A stretch of 64,000 nt of DNA from CAYPEL01 sp036479985 (GTDB lineage Bacteria > Pseudomonadota > Gammaproteobacteria > DSM-19610). The position numbers were made by a program, and so were the translations under genes. The notes beneath the pieces were generated by a model that was given only the letters and a program-made list of their open reading frames with translations, was not told where the DNA came from and did no database searches. This document shows, piece after piece, positions 7,126-16,349 of the stretch. The stretch lies in contig CBDDAF010000003.1 in assembly GCA_965224815.1 (NCBI GenBank), forward strand, positions 2,418,001 through 2,482,000, given 5' to 3'. Position 1 is the stretch's first letter. Each line of letters starts with the position of its first letter.

Positions 7126-8784
7126 ATGATGCTTGAAAAAAATGTAGTCTCTACACTTCGTATAGTCATTGCCCAATGCAATTTATATGTGGGTGACGTT
7201 CCCGGTAATGCTGAACAGGTTATCAGTTTAAGCAAAACCGCGCGTGATACACATAAAGCCGACCTGATTGTTTTTCCTGAACTCACCCTGACCGGTTATC
7301 CACCTGAAGATTTATTATTGAGGCCCGGTTTGCAGCGCATGGTGGATAGGGCGCTCGAAAAGATTATGTCTGAAGTCAGAAACATCCATATTCTTATTGG
7401 GCATCCACTGCAAGAAGGTGATAAGCGCTTCAATGTAGCTTCAATATTATTCAACGGTAAAACCCTTGCCGTCTGCCACAAACATGACTTACCGAACTAT
7501 AGTGTGTTTGATGAAAGACGTTATTTTTCATCTGGCAAGGGCTATGCAATAACGTCAATAAAAAACATAAAACTCGGAGTCACAATTTGTGAAGACATCT
7601 GGCGTCCCGAGCCCGCCCGCCTGGCAACCGATGCGGGTGCGCAGTTACTGGTGAATATCAATGCTTCACCTTTTCATGCGGGTAAAGGCGTAGAGCGCGA
7701 AGCCGTGGTTGCGCAACGGGTTAAGGAATGTGGAATTCCAGTAGTCTATGCAAATTTAGTCGGTGGCCAGGATGAGCTGGTGTTCGATGGTGAATCATTT
7801 GTCATCAATCAGCAAGGCAGCGTTACGCAACGTTGTCCTGCATGTGTTGAAGATTTATTTCCGGTTGATTTTGAAGTCACAGCTGGAATAGTTAAACCGA
7901 TGCCCGCTGAGGTTACTGTCCAGTTACCCGATGTGGCGGCAGTTTATCAAACACTCGTGCTGGGTGTGCGCGACTATATTAGTAAGGCTGGATTTAAAGG
8001 AGCGGTCATAGGTTTATCGGGCGGTATTGATTCTGCGCTGACATTGGCGATTGCTGTGGATGCCCTTGGAGCCGAACAAGTTGAAGCGGTAATGATGCCT
8101 TCCCGGTACACAGCACAGATGAGTCTTGATGATGCGCAGGCACAAGCAAATGCACAGGGTGTTGCCTATCAGGAGATTTCTATAGAACCCGTTTTCAATG
8201 TTTTTCTTGAATCATTAAGCGATGCTTTTAAAGGTACAAAAACGGATACTACCGAAGAAAATATTCAGGCACGTTGCCGCGGCGTTATTCTAATGGCGTT
8301 GTCGAACAAACGAGGCCTGATTGTGCTGACCACTGGCAACAAAAGTGAAATGTCAGTGGGTTATGCAACTCTATACGGTGATATGGCCGGGGGATTTGCA
8401 CCCATCAAAGATGTTCCAAAATTATTGGTTTACCAATTGGCTGAATACCGGAATTCTATAGCACCGGTAATTCCACAACGGGTTATCGACCGGCCCCCTT
8501 CGGCTGAACTGGCCCCCGATCAGAAGGATGAGGATTCATTGCCACCTTATGATGTGCTCGATCCATTGCTGGAAGGGTATATCGAAAAAGATCAAAGTAT
8601 TTCAGAACTGATTGCTCAGGGATTTGATGAGGCAATAGTACAGCGGATTGCGGCGTTGGTTGATCGGAATGAATACAAACGTAGGCAGGCACCGCCTGGA
8701 GTACGAATTAGCCGTCGGGCATTTGGCCGTGACCGCCGCTATCCGATTATTTCAGGTTATTTGAAGGCTCAATTAAAGAAATAA
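7126..8784 (+). CDS. nadE: Glutamine-dependent NAD+ synthetase
   Basis: A 552-residue two-domain enzyme. The N-terminal nitrilase-type glutaminase has the triad Glu52 (FPELTLTGYPPEDL), Lys119 (CHKHDLPNY) and Cys155 (TICEDIWRP). The C-terminal ATP-pyrophosphatase domain has the P-loop SGGIDS at 298-303 and the TGNKSEMSVGYATLYGD segment. It makes NAD+ from deamido-NAD+ using ammonia channelled from glutamine. The first ten residues extend beyond the usual start (LRIVIAQ), but no better initiation codon is seen. Genes of this kind commonly follow sucD; here a repeat has entered the gap. Confidence 0.96.
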   Translation: MMLEKNVVSTLRIVIAQCNLYVGDVPGNAEQVISLSKTARDTHKADLIVFPELTLTGYPPEDLLLRPGLQRMVDRALEKIMSEVRNIHILIGHPLQEGDKRFNVASILFNGKTLAVCHKHDLPNYSVFDERRYFSSGKGYAITSIKNIKLGVTICEDIWRPEPARLATDAGAQLLVNINASPFHAGKGVEREAVVAQRVKECGIPVVYANLVGGQDELVFDGESFVINQQGSVTQRCPACVEDLFPVDFEVTAGIVKPMPAEVTVQLPDVAAVYQTLVLGVRDYISKAGFKGAVIGLSGGIDSALTLAIAVDALGAEQVEAVMMPSRYTAQMSLDDAQAQANAQGVAYQEISIEPVFNVFLESLSDAFKGTKTDTTEENIQARCRGVILMALSNKRGLIVLTTGNKSEMSVGYATLYGDMAGGFAPIKDVPKLLVYQLAEYRNSIAPVIPQRVIDRPPSAELAPDQKDEDSLPPYDVLDPLLEGYIEKDQSISELIAQGFDEAIVQRIAALVDRNEYKRRQAPPGVRISRRAFGRDRRYPIISGYLKAQLKK

Positions 8785-8787
8785 TAT

Positions 8788-8941
8788 TTAGGGAGCCTTT
8801 AATTTATTTCATAAAAGTACCTGCCTGTAGGAGCGGCTTCAGCCGCGATGGGTGTAGTGTTCATCGCGGCTGAAGCCGCTCCTACAGTATTTGTACTATT
8901 TGCTGTGACAAATTGCACAAATTAATCAGAGCCAGTCTTAC
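8788..8941. repeat. MITE-like element, copy 2, with REP palindrome
   Basis: Ends TTAGGGAGCCTTTAATTTAT and AATTAATCAGAGCCAGTCTT match the family ends loosely. The inner palindrome (8826-8886) is TGTAGGAGCGGCTTCAGCCG with its complement, the Ala-to-Ser-like T-to-C change being mirrored in both arms. It fills the gap between the convergent nadE and LuxR genes and ends 2 bases before the LuxR stop, so it may serve as the terminator for both. Confidence 0.8.
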
Positions 8942-8943
8942 GA

Positions 8944-9735
8944 TTAGTTGCTGGCGTTTATAGCGACCAGTCTGCGTTCCAAGCCATTCCTCAGTAATTG
9001 CGAAAGATCTTCAACCGGGCTGATATGGTCAAACGTCGCGAGTATTAACTGGTTGCGGTTGGCCACTTTGAATTTTTTGAACAGTTTTGCCAGATGCATT
9101 TTGACACCCTGATGCGACAAGTGTACTTCTTCAGCAATTTGCTTGATGGCCAGCCCCTTGATCACCTGACAGAGCACTTCGACTTCGCGTTTGGTTAACA
9201 GGTCGCATAGCTGATCGATGTTGTTGTAAAACTGTGCTTCGACAACCTGATCCAGATCATGTTGCGTAGAGATAAAGCGTTGCATGATATGGCGCTCGAA
9301 CCAGTTGCTGCCCGCAAGAACACTATCCAGGGCTTTTTTGATATGGTCGCCATTCATGCGCTCGTTGATATAGCCATGGACACCAGCCCGCACCAGGCGA
9401 TAGAGATGATCGTCATCCATATCCTTGCCAAAAACCAGCACGCGAATATCCGGATACTCTTCCATAATGCCTTGAAGAAAACGCTCCAATGGATCGCGTA
9501 GAGCTTCATTCTGAATCATCAGTACGTCTGGTTCAGTCGCAACAAATTTCGCCATGCAGGCATCGCCCGGTTCTACGCAGGAGACAAGGTAGTTGTCATT
9601 GTGACCAGCGAGCATGCTGACCAATGCATCAATAGAAAAATCCTGGCGTCCGACAATAAATATTTTTGTTTTATTATGCGTGGTTGCATAGTCAATAGAT
9701 GTGACATCGCTTGAACTTAGACTAACACTGTTCAT
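8944..9735 (-). CDS. LuxR/NarL-type regulator with degenerate receiver
   Basis: A 263-residue regulator. The N-terminal receiver-like domain (residues 23-140) keeps the fold pattern, but the position of the phosphoacceptor Asp in the usual PDxxxxD pattern is Gln (EPDVLMIQNEA), so it is probably not phosphorylated. The C-terminal LuxR helix-turn-helix is intact (LTKREVEVLCQVIKGLAIKQ, then HLSHQGVKMHLAKLFKK). It is the last gene of the 11-gene sulfur/envelope run and lies 26 bases after the beta-barrel gene, so it probably regulates that run or responds to its substrate. No cognate kinase is adjacent. Confidence 0.85.
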   Translation of the reverse strand: MNSVSLSSSDVTSIDYATTHNKTKIFIVGRQDFSIDALVSMLAGHNDNYLVSCVEPGDACMAKFVATEPDVLMIQNEALRDPLERFLQGIMEEYPDIRVLVFGKDMDDDHLYRLVRAGVHGYINERMNGDHIKKALDSVLAGSNWFERHIMQRFISTQHDLDQVVEAQFYNNIDQLCDLLTKREVEVLCQVIKGLAIKQIAEEVHLSHQGVKMHLAKLFKKFKVANRNQLILATFDHISPVEDLSQLLRNGLERRLVAINASN

Positions 9736-9761
9736 AGTACTGCTTCCTTCTATTATAAATA

Positions 9762-10967
9762 TTAAAAATATCTTGCAACATTAAACCGGAATGAATTCTC
9801 ACGCCGAAAGCTGTACAAGAAATCCCCAGGGTCGGTGTGAAATACACCGCGTGCTTCAAGTGACACTTTCCAGCTATCACCGATACGTCGTTCTGCTTCG
9901 AGGTTATAGCTTCTGCCGGTGCCTCCTGCATCGACAATAATGCCTGCTAATATTTGTGTGCTTTGAGTATCATTTAGAGTTATCCGGGTACCCATTAACA
10001 AATCATTCTGAAACTGAGATTGTGCAGAGCGGCCTCGGTCATCGTAGGAATATTCCATGAGTGCACCGATTTCTATGCCGGATTCCAGAACAAAGGTGTA
10101 CTCAAAACCACCAACGGCTGCAAAATAGCTGTGCTCACTAAAACCTGAATTACGAATGCCTTCAAATTTCAACAGCCAGGCACCGAACGCTCCCTGAAGT
10201 TCAACACCCGTCTGATTGATTTGTTTGTATACCGGCGTCAGTACCGGAGCGGTGATGGCACCCGTCGGTGTAAGTACTAAATCAGGGGTGCGAGATGTAC
10301 CCTTGAAATGTGACAGTCCTATTTCCCAATCACCGATGAGTTGAAACCAGCGCGCAGCCAGATCAATGTGTGTCTGTTCGTTGCTGGATTCATAGATTTC
10401 GTTATCCTGGTCAATTACCAGACCGGCACGTGGCCGTCCGGCCTTGCCAGCGAAAGTACGCTCACGGAAGTAGGGCAGGATGAACAGGTTCAGTGTTCCT
10501 GCATCGGCGACATAGGCAGCGTTTAACATCGGTTGACCAAGCTTATCTTCTGTGTCGGCGTTTTCGACAAAGTCAGTCTGGTTAATAACATCGACCAGGT
10601 GCTGTGACTCAGTAATACCCCAGTACACTTTGCTTATGCCGGCCACAAATTCCCATTTATTGCCTGCATAGCCCGCATGCAGCTCACGAATATCTGCATG
10701 AGAGCGCCGTGAGTCGAACTGGTTACCGCGAAAAAACGGTTCAAAGGTGAACCAGGTTTTGCCTCTGTCCCATTCGCGGTGGTAGTCCGGTTCCAGTGAA
10801 AGTGATAAGTAACTGCGATGCTGGTCATTCGATAAGGCTTCTTTACCAAAGGTCAGCCATTCGGCTGCCACATTACCCGACCAGTTACTATCAGCATTTG
10901 CATTCAGACAGATGCAGCAACCGATTAACGGCATCATCCAACGCAACAATTTTGATTGTTTCCGCAT
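9762..10967 (-). CDS. Outer-membrane beta-barrel protein
   Basis: A 401-residue protein with a signal peptide (residues 1-25, ending LNANA) and alternating aromatic and polar strands throughout, ending in the outer-membrane signature RFNVARYF. The sequence pattern fits a channel-type beta barrel of the kind found with RND/MMPL transporters and LolA-like proteins. No residue-level function can be assigned. The gene follows the LolA-like gene by 22 bases, so these three envelope genes form a module: RND in the inner membrane, LolA-like in the periplasm and a barrel in the outer membrane. Confidence 0.8.
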   Translation of the reverse strand: MRKQSKLLRWMMPLIGCCICLNANADSNWSGNVAAEWLTFGKEALSNDQHRSYLSLSLEPDYHREWDRGKTWFTFEPFFRGNQFDSRRSHADIRELHAGYAGNKWEFVAGISKVYWGITESQHLVDVINQTDFVENADTEDKLGQPMLNAAYVADAGTLNLFILPYFRERTFAGKAGRPRAGLVIDQDNEIYESSNEQTHIDLAARWFQLIGDWEIGLSHFKGTSRTPDLVLTPTGAITAPVLTPVYKQINQTGVELQGAFGAWLLKFEGIRNSGFSEHSYFAAVGGFEYTFVLESGIEIGALMEYSYDDRGRSAQSQFQNDLLMGTRITLNDTQSTQILAGIIVDAGGTGRSYNLEAERRIGDSWKVSLEARGVFHTDPGDFLYSFRRENSFRFNVARYF

Positions 10968-10989
10968 GAGTATTTTTCCTGACTAGATA

Positions 10990-11781
10990 CTATCTGGCAC
11001 GCTTCAATGCGTTACGGTCAAATTCGCGGTCGCTAAGGCCGATGCTAAACTCGTAATTACTCCAGCCCAATGTGGTGCTTTTACCTGTCTGGTGATTGAT
11101 CATATCCATTTTGCTTGCGCGCCAGAACTTGTCTTTATATTGCTTGTAATCATTAAAGGTTAATGTTTTCAGCAGTGAATTTTTACGGTCAAAATAATCA
11201 ATTTTTTGTACGCGGTATTCTGACTTATCCATCCATACAACCTGGCGTGTATAACCAGAATTTTTATCAACCGGGTAGCGTTCAAAAACAAAGGTGTCTT
11301 CACTATCGAGTTGTTCGTCATTGAGATACTTGTAGGTGTACTTCTCGACTTCCTGTGACGAAATGTCTTCATAGGCAAATTCACTACCCATGAACGGGCC
11401 AGATTTATTATTTGACGCAATACGTTTTACACGTTTCAGTGCAGGTAAAAACAACCACTGGTCGTCACTGCCTTTTTTATGGCTGAATGTCAGCAACGCT
11501 GTGCCTTTAACATCTTCAGGCCGGTCAAAAATAGTCAGGGTTTTATCGCCATCGTCCTTGGTTTCAAGCGTTTTTGAACGTATGTCACGCCTGCTTTCTT
11601 CACCTTGCTTGTTGCGAAGCGTCATAACCATGTCTGCAGTGAAGTCCGCAAACCCGCTGTCACGCTTGTCAGCTTCCTGTGCAATGGCAAGACCCTGTTC
11701 TTCAGGGGTTTCGGCAAACACTGCTGTGTTTGCGGTTGAGAGTAATGCCAGAGGCAATGTCAGTTTCAATAATGTGTTCAT
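10990..11781 (-). CDS. LolA-like outer membrane lipoprotein-sorting family protein
   Basis: A 263-residue secreted protein with a signal peptide ending near residue 23 (TAVFA). The mature part carries the conserved segments of the LolA-like family (PF17131-type): TLTIFDRPEDVKGTALLTF, QWLFLPALKRVKRI and GPFMGSEFAYED. Its fold is a half-barrel that binds lipid chains. The start codon overlaps the stop of the RND gene (TAATG), so the two are translationally coupled. This pair is recurrent in proteobacteria and is thought to move hydrophobic material between membranes; the cargo here is unknown. Confidence 0.87.
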   Translation of the reverse strand: MNTLLKLTLPLALLSTANTAVFAETPEEQGLAIAQEADKRDSGFADFTADMVMTLRNKQGEESRRDIRSKTLETKDDGDKTLTIFDRPEDVKGTALLTFSHKKGSDDQWLFLPALKRVKRIASNNKSGPFMGSEFAYEDISSQEVEKYTYKYLNDEQLDSEDTFVFERYPVDKNSGYTRQVVWMDKSEYRVQKIDYFDRKNSLLKTLTFNDYKQYKDKFWRASKMDMINHQTGKSTTLGWSNYEFSIGLSDREFDRNALKRAR

Positions 11782-14063
11782 TACTTTTTCCTCGCTAGTT
11801 TTAGCATCAGTGGTGGCAGGAACAGAAAGTCTGCAAACAGTGCCAGTCCAATCGTAATTGCGGTGAGTAATCCCATTCCCGCGTTCATCTTGAAAGAAGA
11901 TAATGCGAGCACAAGAAAGCCTGCCATTAAGACAATAGATGTCATGATTAGTGCCACACCGACACTGGAAAATGCGCTACGAATTGCATCTTCTGCGCCC
12001 AGTCCCTGTTCGCGCCGCGCACGTAAATATTTGCTCATGAAATGCACCGTGTCATCAACCACAATACCGAGTGTCATGGCGACAACTACCGATAATGACA
12101 CGCCGACTTCACCGACCAGTAATCCCCACACGCCAAAGCCCATCACGGCAGGCATGAGGTTTGGTACAAGACTCATGACACCGTATTTAAAAGAACGAAA
12201 TGCGAAGATCAGCAAAAACGATATAAGTACGATGGCAATAAGATTGCCGGTGAGCATGCTTTTTATATTTCGCGATGTGATATGCGCAAACATGATGGCC
12301 GGGCTGCTGCCCTCTGTGTGCATCGATTCCGGTGCATTGTTTTTAAGCCAGTTCTGGCCGCGGTCTTCCAGGTTGATTAATTCATTGGTGGTGAGATTTT
12401 CCACGGTTACCGTCATGCGGGTTGCAGACTTGTCGACATTGACCTGATTATTTAGATCCAGGCCAAACGGCAGTGACATTTCGTAGAGTAGAAAATATTG
12501 TGCTGCAAGATCGCGTTGTTCGGGAACCTTGTACCAACTTTTATCATCACCATGCAGATTCATGTTCAGTCGTTTGACTATGTCGGTGACGACGTTGACA
12601 TGAATAACTTCCGGTTGTTCGCGATACCAGTTGGCAAACTCTTCGATCTTGGCCAGCATGGCAGGTTCATTGATGCCGTTGCTGTCACCGGTTTCCAGTG
12701 AGTAATCGATGTTGTAAATACCGGTCAGGTTATCGGTGACAAAATCGGTGGCGCGGCGAAATTCAATACTTTGATCAAAGTATTCAACAAACTGGTCATT
12801 CAGTTCATTGCGTGTGACTGCAGCGGCCAGAAATACCATCAGTACCAGATTGCCCCAAAACAGCATTTTCCTGTTTTGGATTACAAATTCCCCGAGTTTC
12901 CCCATCATCTTGCTGACTTTTTCCTGATTGGCGTGTGGTCGCACTGGCAGGAAACTGATCAGTGATGGCAGGAAGACACAGGAATAAATCCAGCCAGCAA
13001 TCATTCCCATAGCGACGACATTTCCAAGATCCCGGAACGGTGGGGCATCCGAAAAGTTCATACTTAGAAAACCAATAGCCGTTGTGACGCTGGTAATGGC
13101 GATGGGTCCAAAATTAACCCGCAGGCTTTCCAGTAAGGCATCACGTTTATCCATCTTGCCATTCATGTAGTGCATTAAAGACACCAGGATGTGCACGCAG
13201 TTTGCGACTGCCAGCGTCAGGATAATACTGGGCGCACTGCCGAGGGGTGGCGTTAGCTTGATACCGAGGTGACCAGCCAGACCCATGCCCGTGATGATGG
13301 AGAAAAAGACGACAAGTAAAGTTGTGAATATGCCGGTCAGTGAACGCGTTAGTATCCAGAGTGCAATAAATACCACGGCAAACATGATTGGCATCAATTT
13401 GCGCATGTCATTTTTGGAGGCTTCCGGGAAGGCGTTATTCATCATCACTGTTCCAGTCAGATGAATATCCAGATGCGGGTAGGTTTCACGGTACTGCTCG
13501 GTCATATCGCGTACAAAGGCAACCACAGTGGGAATTTCAGTGACCGTATCCTTGCCAGGCACCTGGATAGTAATGTTGATGCCAGTGACTTCACCGCTGG
13601 GTGATATCAGTCGTTTTACTAGCAAGGGTTCGTTCAGTGCCACGTTTTTAATACGCTCCAGATCGGAGTCCATCAAGTTTGCGCCGTCAGTGACCAGTGC
13701 TTCTACAATCAGGTCATCTTCTTCAGCAATGGTATGCTGATAATTGGAAATAGAATCGACTCGAATAGAAAAGGGAACCTGCCAGGACTGATCGGTAATT
13801 TCTTCTACGGCCTGTAGTGTTTTACGGGTAAAAATCTTGCGATCTTTGGGTGCAAGTACAATCAGAATGTTGTCATTCTTGGTGTAGGTATTCTGCATTT
13901 TATCGAAGGCAGTCAGCTGTGGATTTTCTTCGCTGAAAAATACGCGGTAATCCGTAGTCAATTTTAATTGTTTCATTCCGGTTGCTGCCCAGGCGACAAA
14001 TGCCAGGGTTAGAATGATCCAGATTAATCGGCCACGCAGAATAGTGTTAGCGAGTGCTTTCAT
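11781..14063 (-). CDS. RND/MMPL-superfamily transporter
   Basis: A 760-residue inner-membrane protein with the two-repeat RND layout. One N-terminal membrane helix is followed by a large periplasmic loop (about 40-225), five helices, a second membrane helix near 400, a second loop (about 420-610) and five more helices. The signature GIVVDDTVHFMSKYLR near residue 680 carries the acidic pair used for proton coupling in this family. It overlaps the end of the SoxB-like gene by 17 bases and the LolA-like start by one base. The substrate is unknown; lipid-like or sulfur-containing material is possible given the neighbours. A paralogous module is at 57892-63109. Confidence 0.9.
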   Translation of the reverse strand: MKALANTILRGRLIWIILTLAFVAWAATGMKQLKLTTDYRVFFSEENPQLTAFDKMQNTYTKNDNILIVLAPKDRKIFTRKTLQAVEEITDQSWQVPFSIRVDSISNYQHTIAEEDDLIVEALVTDGANLMDSDLERIKNVALNEPLLVKRLISPSGEVTGINITIQVPGKDTVTEIPTVVAFVRDMTEQYRETYPHLDIHLTGTVMMNNAFPEASKNDMRKLMPIMFAVVFIALWILTRSLTGIFTTLLVVFFSIITGMGLAGHLGIKLTPPLGSAPSIILTLAVANCVHILVSLMHYMNGKMDKRDALLESLRVNFGPIAITSVTTAIGFLSMNFSDAPPFRDLGNVVAMGMIAGWIYSCVFLPSLISFLPVRPHANQEKVSKMMGKLGEFVIQNRKMLFWGNLVLMVFLAAAVTRNELNDQFVEYFDQSIEFRRATDFVTDNLTGIYNIDYSLETGDSNGINEPAMLAKIEEFANWYREQPEVIHVNVVTDIVKRLNMNLHGDDKSWYKVPEQRDLAAQYFLLYEMSLPFGLDLNNQVNVDKSATRMTVTVENLTTNELINLEDRGQNWLKNNAPESMHTEGSSPAIMFAHITSRNIKSMLTGNLIAIVLISFLLIFAFRSFKYGVMSLVPNLMPAVMGFGVWGLLVGEVGVSLSVVVAMTLGIVVDDTVHFMSKYLRARREQGLGAEDAIRSAFSSVGVALIMTSIVLMAGFLVLALSSFKMNAGMGLLTAITIGLALFADFLFLPPLMLKLARKK

Positions 14064-15903
14064 TAATTTCCAGTTCCTTAACTTTTTGAAGTTTTAGCAG
14101 GCTGCTTGATGTCAGCGCGCTGGTGCGTTGTTTTTTATCCAATAGGTATTCTGGCCGTGGCACACCTGCCAACGGTTGGATCTCATTATTCGGGCCAATT
14201 CGTTGCGGTAACGGATTGACTAAAGTAATCCGGTTCAGTACTGGATCCACTGTGTGGTTTGGTAAAGTTTGCAAGTAGTAAGCAACGACTGCGGTAGCAT
14301 CGACAATGCCACCGAATTTATCTTTGAGTACTTTGATCTCTAGCGCTGATGAACGGTTGATCTTGCCAGGAAGATCTAGATACCAGTAGCCAGCGACCGA
14401 GTAGTAACGTGCGGGATCCAATACTTCGCCATTAATGCGAATGTCGCTGGCGCGCAATCCCCATTGATTGTTTGGGTCAAGTTTGTAGGTGATGCCGGAA
14501 AACGCAATGATCCAGCCACCACCCCAGTAGCCAACGAAGTTGGTGAGCGAGCCTTGTGCCCCGTTTTCAATCATCAGCCGGAGGTCATCACCCGAAATCA
14601 AGCCGCAGGCAATTTGTGGGCCGATGGGGATGTAATGGTAAATGTCTTCCAGCTTGATCGCGCCAGGTGCGATATGAGTGCCGTAGCGGAAACCACGCAT
14701 GATGCCGACGTCGGATTCACAAGCGCCGCGGAAAGCATCGGCAAGAAAATCATGCGATGAACCTTCGACCACTGCCGGCATGGATTTGGCATCAGCATAG
14801 TTGGAGCGGTGCAGGGCTTTTTTTGTATGACCGATAACTGTGTCAATCGGTGTGCGCAGCACGTAGCCATTCATCGGATTGACGTGCGGTACAAAATCAG
14901 CGCCTTTTACAAATTTCTTGCGTATCTCTTCAACCTTTTTGGCGATGACAGTATCCGGCTGGTTGTTTTCAACCGTAATGCGGTGTGCTTTGAATGTGTA
15001 ATCGACAATTTTGCGGTCTTTGATGACCAGATTCATTTCGCCGACCATGGTTCCGTCCTGGCCTTCTTCGACCAGAATGGTGCCGCTTTTTGATTTCAGA
15101 ACCTGCCAGGTTTCTTCGTGCATGTCAGAAGACAACACTACATCGATACCAGGATAAGTCTCGACCAATTCCAGATTACCCGCCAGACCACGTTCGGAAA
15201 TCAGGATTAATAAATCAACTTTTTCCTCATTCCGCAGTTTGGGGATAGCCACTTCGAGCTCTTCTTCACCGGGCGTCAGATAGAGGCCATCCATGACACG
15301 TGTGCTGACCGCTTGCGGGCCACGATCTGCAGTCAGGCCGATGATGCCAACCTTTACGCCGTTAATTTCTTTGATGGCATAAGGTGCAACAACGCGTTGC
15401 CCAGCCAGCTTGGCATAAGGAGTTTCTGGAAATTCGTAGAGTGTTGAGTAATACAGATTGGCGGACAGAGTTTGCCAATTAAAAACAGGTTTGCGGCCGT
15501 CAACCTCTGCGAATAATTCACGGAAGCCTTCTGCACCAAAAATAAAGTCCCAGTTGCCCGGAGCAAAATAATCAATCTCGAAGAGGTTGAGTACTTCGGC
15601 CATTGCCAGACCTCTGGAATATAGAGCCTCGGCTGAACCCTGAATGGTATCGCCGGTATTAAATAGAATAGTGTTCTGATGTTCTTTGCGAATCTTTTTG
15701 ACCTGGTCGTAGACATACGCCAGTCCGCCCGACATAACGCCCCGGTCAGTATCGCCGTCACGCATATTGGGGCGTGGCACCAGATGACCGTGTAAATCAC
15801 CGAGATGTATCAGTGTTAATTCACCATCACCGGCAGACGCCATAGCACTGCACAAAGCAAGCGGCACAAGCAGACTGTTAGAGATTGTGTGGCGTCGTGT
15901 CAT
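14047..15903 (-). CDS. SoxB-like 5'-nucleotidase/metallophosphatase family protein
   Basis: From the ATG at 15903 the product is 618 residues. The N-terminus, MTRRHTISNS followed by a hydrophobic stretch ending ASA, may be a Tat signal. Metal-binding motifs of the 5'-nucleotidase superfamily follow: HLGDLHGH (Asp36, His38), NTGDTIQGS, GNWDF and LSSDMHEE. GNWDF resembles the GHWEF of SoxB rather than the GNHEF of ordinary nucleotidases, and the C-terminal FRYGT..PG.I..ED pattern is also SoxB-like. SoxB releases sulfate from SoxY-bound sulfane sulfonates in the periplasm, but no soxYZ, soxAX or soxCD is present here. It may act on another substrate. It starts 10 bases after the DsrE-like gene. 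Confidence 0.8.
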   Translation of the reverse strand: MTRRHTISNSLLVPLALCSAMASAGDGELTLIHLGDLHGHLVPRPNMRDGDTDRGVMSGGLAYVYDQVKKIRKEHQNTILFNTGDTIQGSAEALYSRGLAMAEVLNLFEIDYFAPGNWDFIFGAEGFRELFAEVDGRKPVFNWQTLSANLYYSTLYEFPETPYAKLAGQRVVAPYAIKEINGVKVGIIGLTADRGPQAVSTRVMDGLYLTPGEEELEVAIPKLRNEEKVDLLILISERGLAGNLELVETYPGIDVVLSSDMHEETWQVLKSKSGTILVEEGQDGTMVGEMNLVIKDRKIVDYTFKAHRITVENNQPDTVIAKKVEEIRKKFVKGADFVPHVNPMNGYVLRTPIDTVIGHTKKALHRSNYADAKSMPAVVEGSSHDFLADAFRGACESDVGIMRGFRYGTHIAPGAIKLEDIYHYIPIGPQIACGLISGDDLRLMIENGAQGSLTNFVGYWGGGWIIAFSGITYKLDPNNQWGLRASDIRINGEVLDPARYYSVAGYWYLDLPGKINRSSALEIKVLKDKFGGIVDATAVVAYYLQTLPNHTVDPVLNRITLVNPLPQRIGPNNEIQPLAGVPRPEYLLDKKQRTSALTSSSLLKLQKVKELEINESTR

Positions 15904-15913
15904 GGGTGATCCA

Positions 15914-16333
15914 TTAAGGGCGAATGTAGGCCCAGCCCTGGTGTTGTTTCTCAACAATTTCGGCTACACCGGAAGTAACGTAGCGCACGTGTTGCAGCAT
16001 GTCGGACGGTCGTAATTTGTGGATACGCATGGCTATTTCGGAAACAACAATACGCACACCTTCTGTGGTCAGTTCTTCAACTTTGTCGCCAATGGGGATC
16101 GGTGCGTAGTACTTTAGAGTATTTACGGCATCACCGAAGGCGACAATCTCCACATCGATATTATCTGGGCCAAACTGATGCTGCAGATTACTGGCAGTAT
16201 TCAATGCCAGGTTCATACGATCGATACTGTTCTCGCTGACCTGTATTACTACGCGGTATTTAATTTGTTCAGCCGCATGTGCGGACAGGCTCAGGGTCAG
16301 CAGCAATGTGAAGATCCAGTGTTTGAATGTCAT
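15914..16333 (-). CDS. Periplasmic DsrE-like protein lacking cysteine
   Basis: From the ATG at 16333 the product is 139 residues with a signal peptide (MTFKHWIFTLLLTLSLSAHA). The mature part has the DsrE/DsrF-like fold pattern: YRVVIQVSENS, LNTASNLQ and DVEIVAFGDAV, followed by GVRIVVSEIAMR. In sulfur-transfer members the last segment has a reactive Cys (typically VxxCxNTM); here it is Ser and no Cys exists in the protein. It may therefore bind rather than covalently carry sulfur. It lies 16 bases after the SulP gene and 10 before the SoxB-like gene. A start 9 codons earlier would overlap SulP and lacks support. Confidence 0.75.
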   Translation of the reverse strand: MTFKHWIFTLLLTLSLSAHAAEQIKYRVVIQVSENSIDRMNLALNTASNLQHQFGPDNIDVEIVAFGDAVNTLKYYAPIPIGDKVEELTTEGVRIVVSEIAMRIHKLRPSDMLQHVRYVTSGVAEIVEKQHQGWAYIRP

Positions 16334-16349
16334 AGTGTTTACTCTTGAG

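Noticed and set aside
11863..12447. 194-codon frame antisense to the RND gene
   Set aside because: Shadow frame of a long membrane-protein gene.
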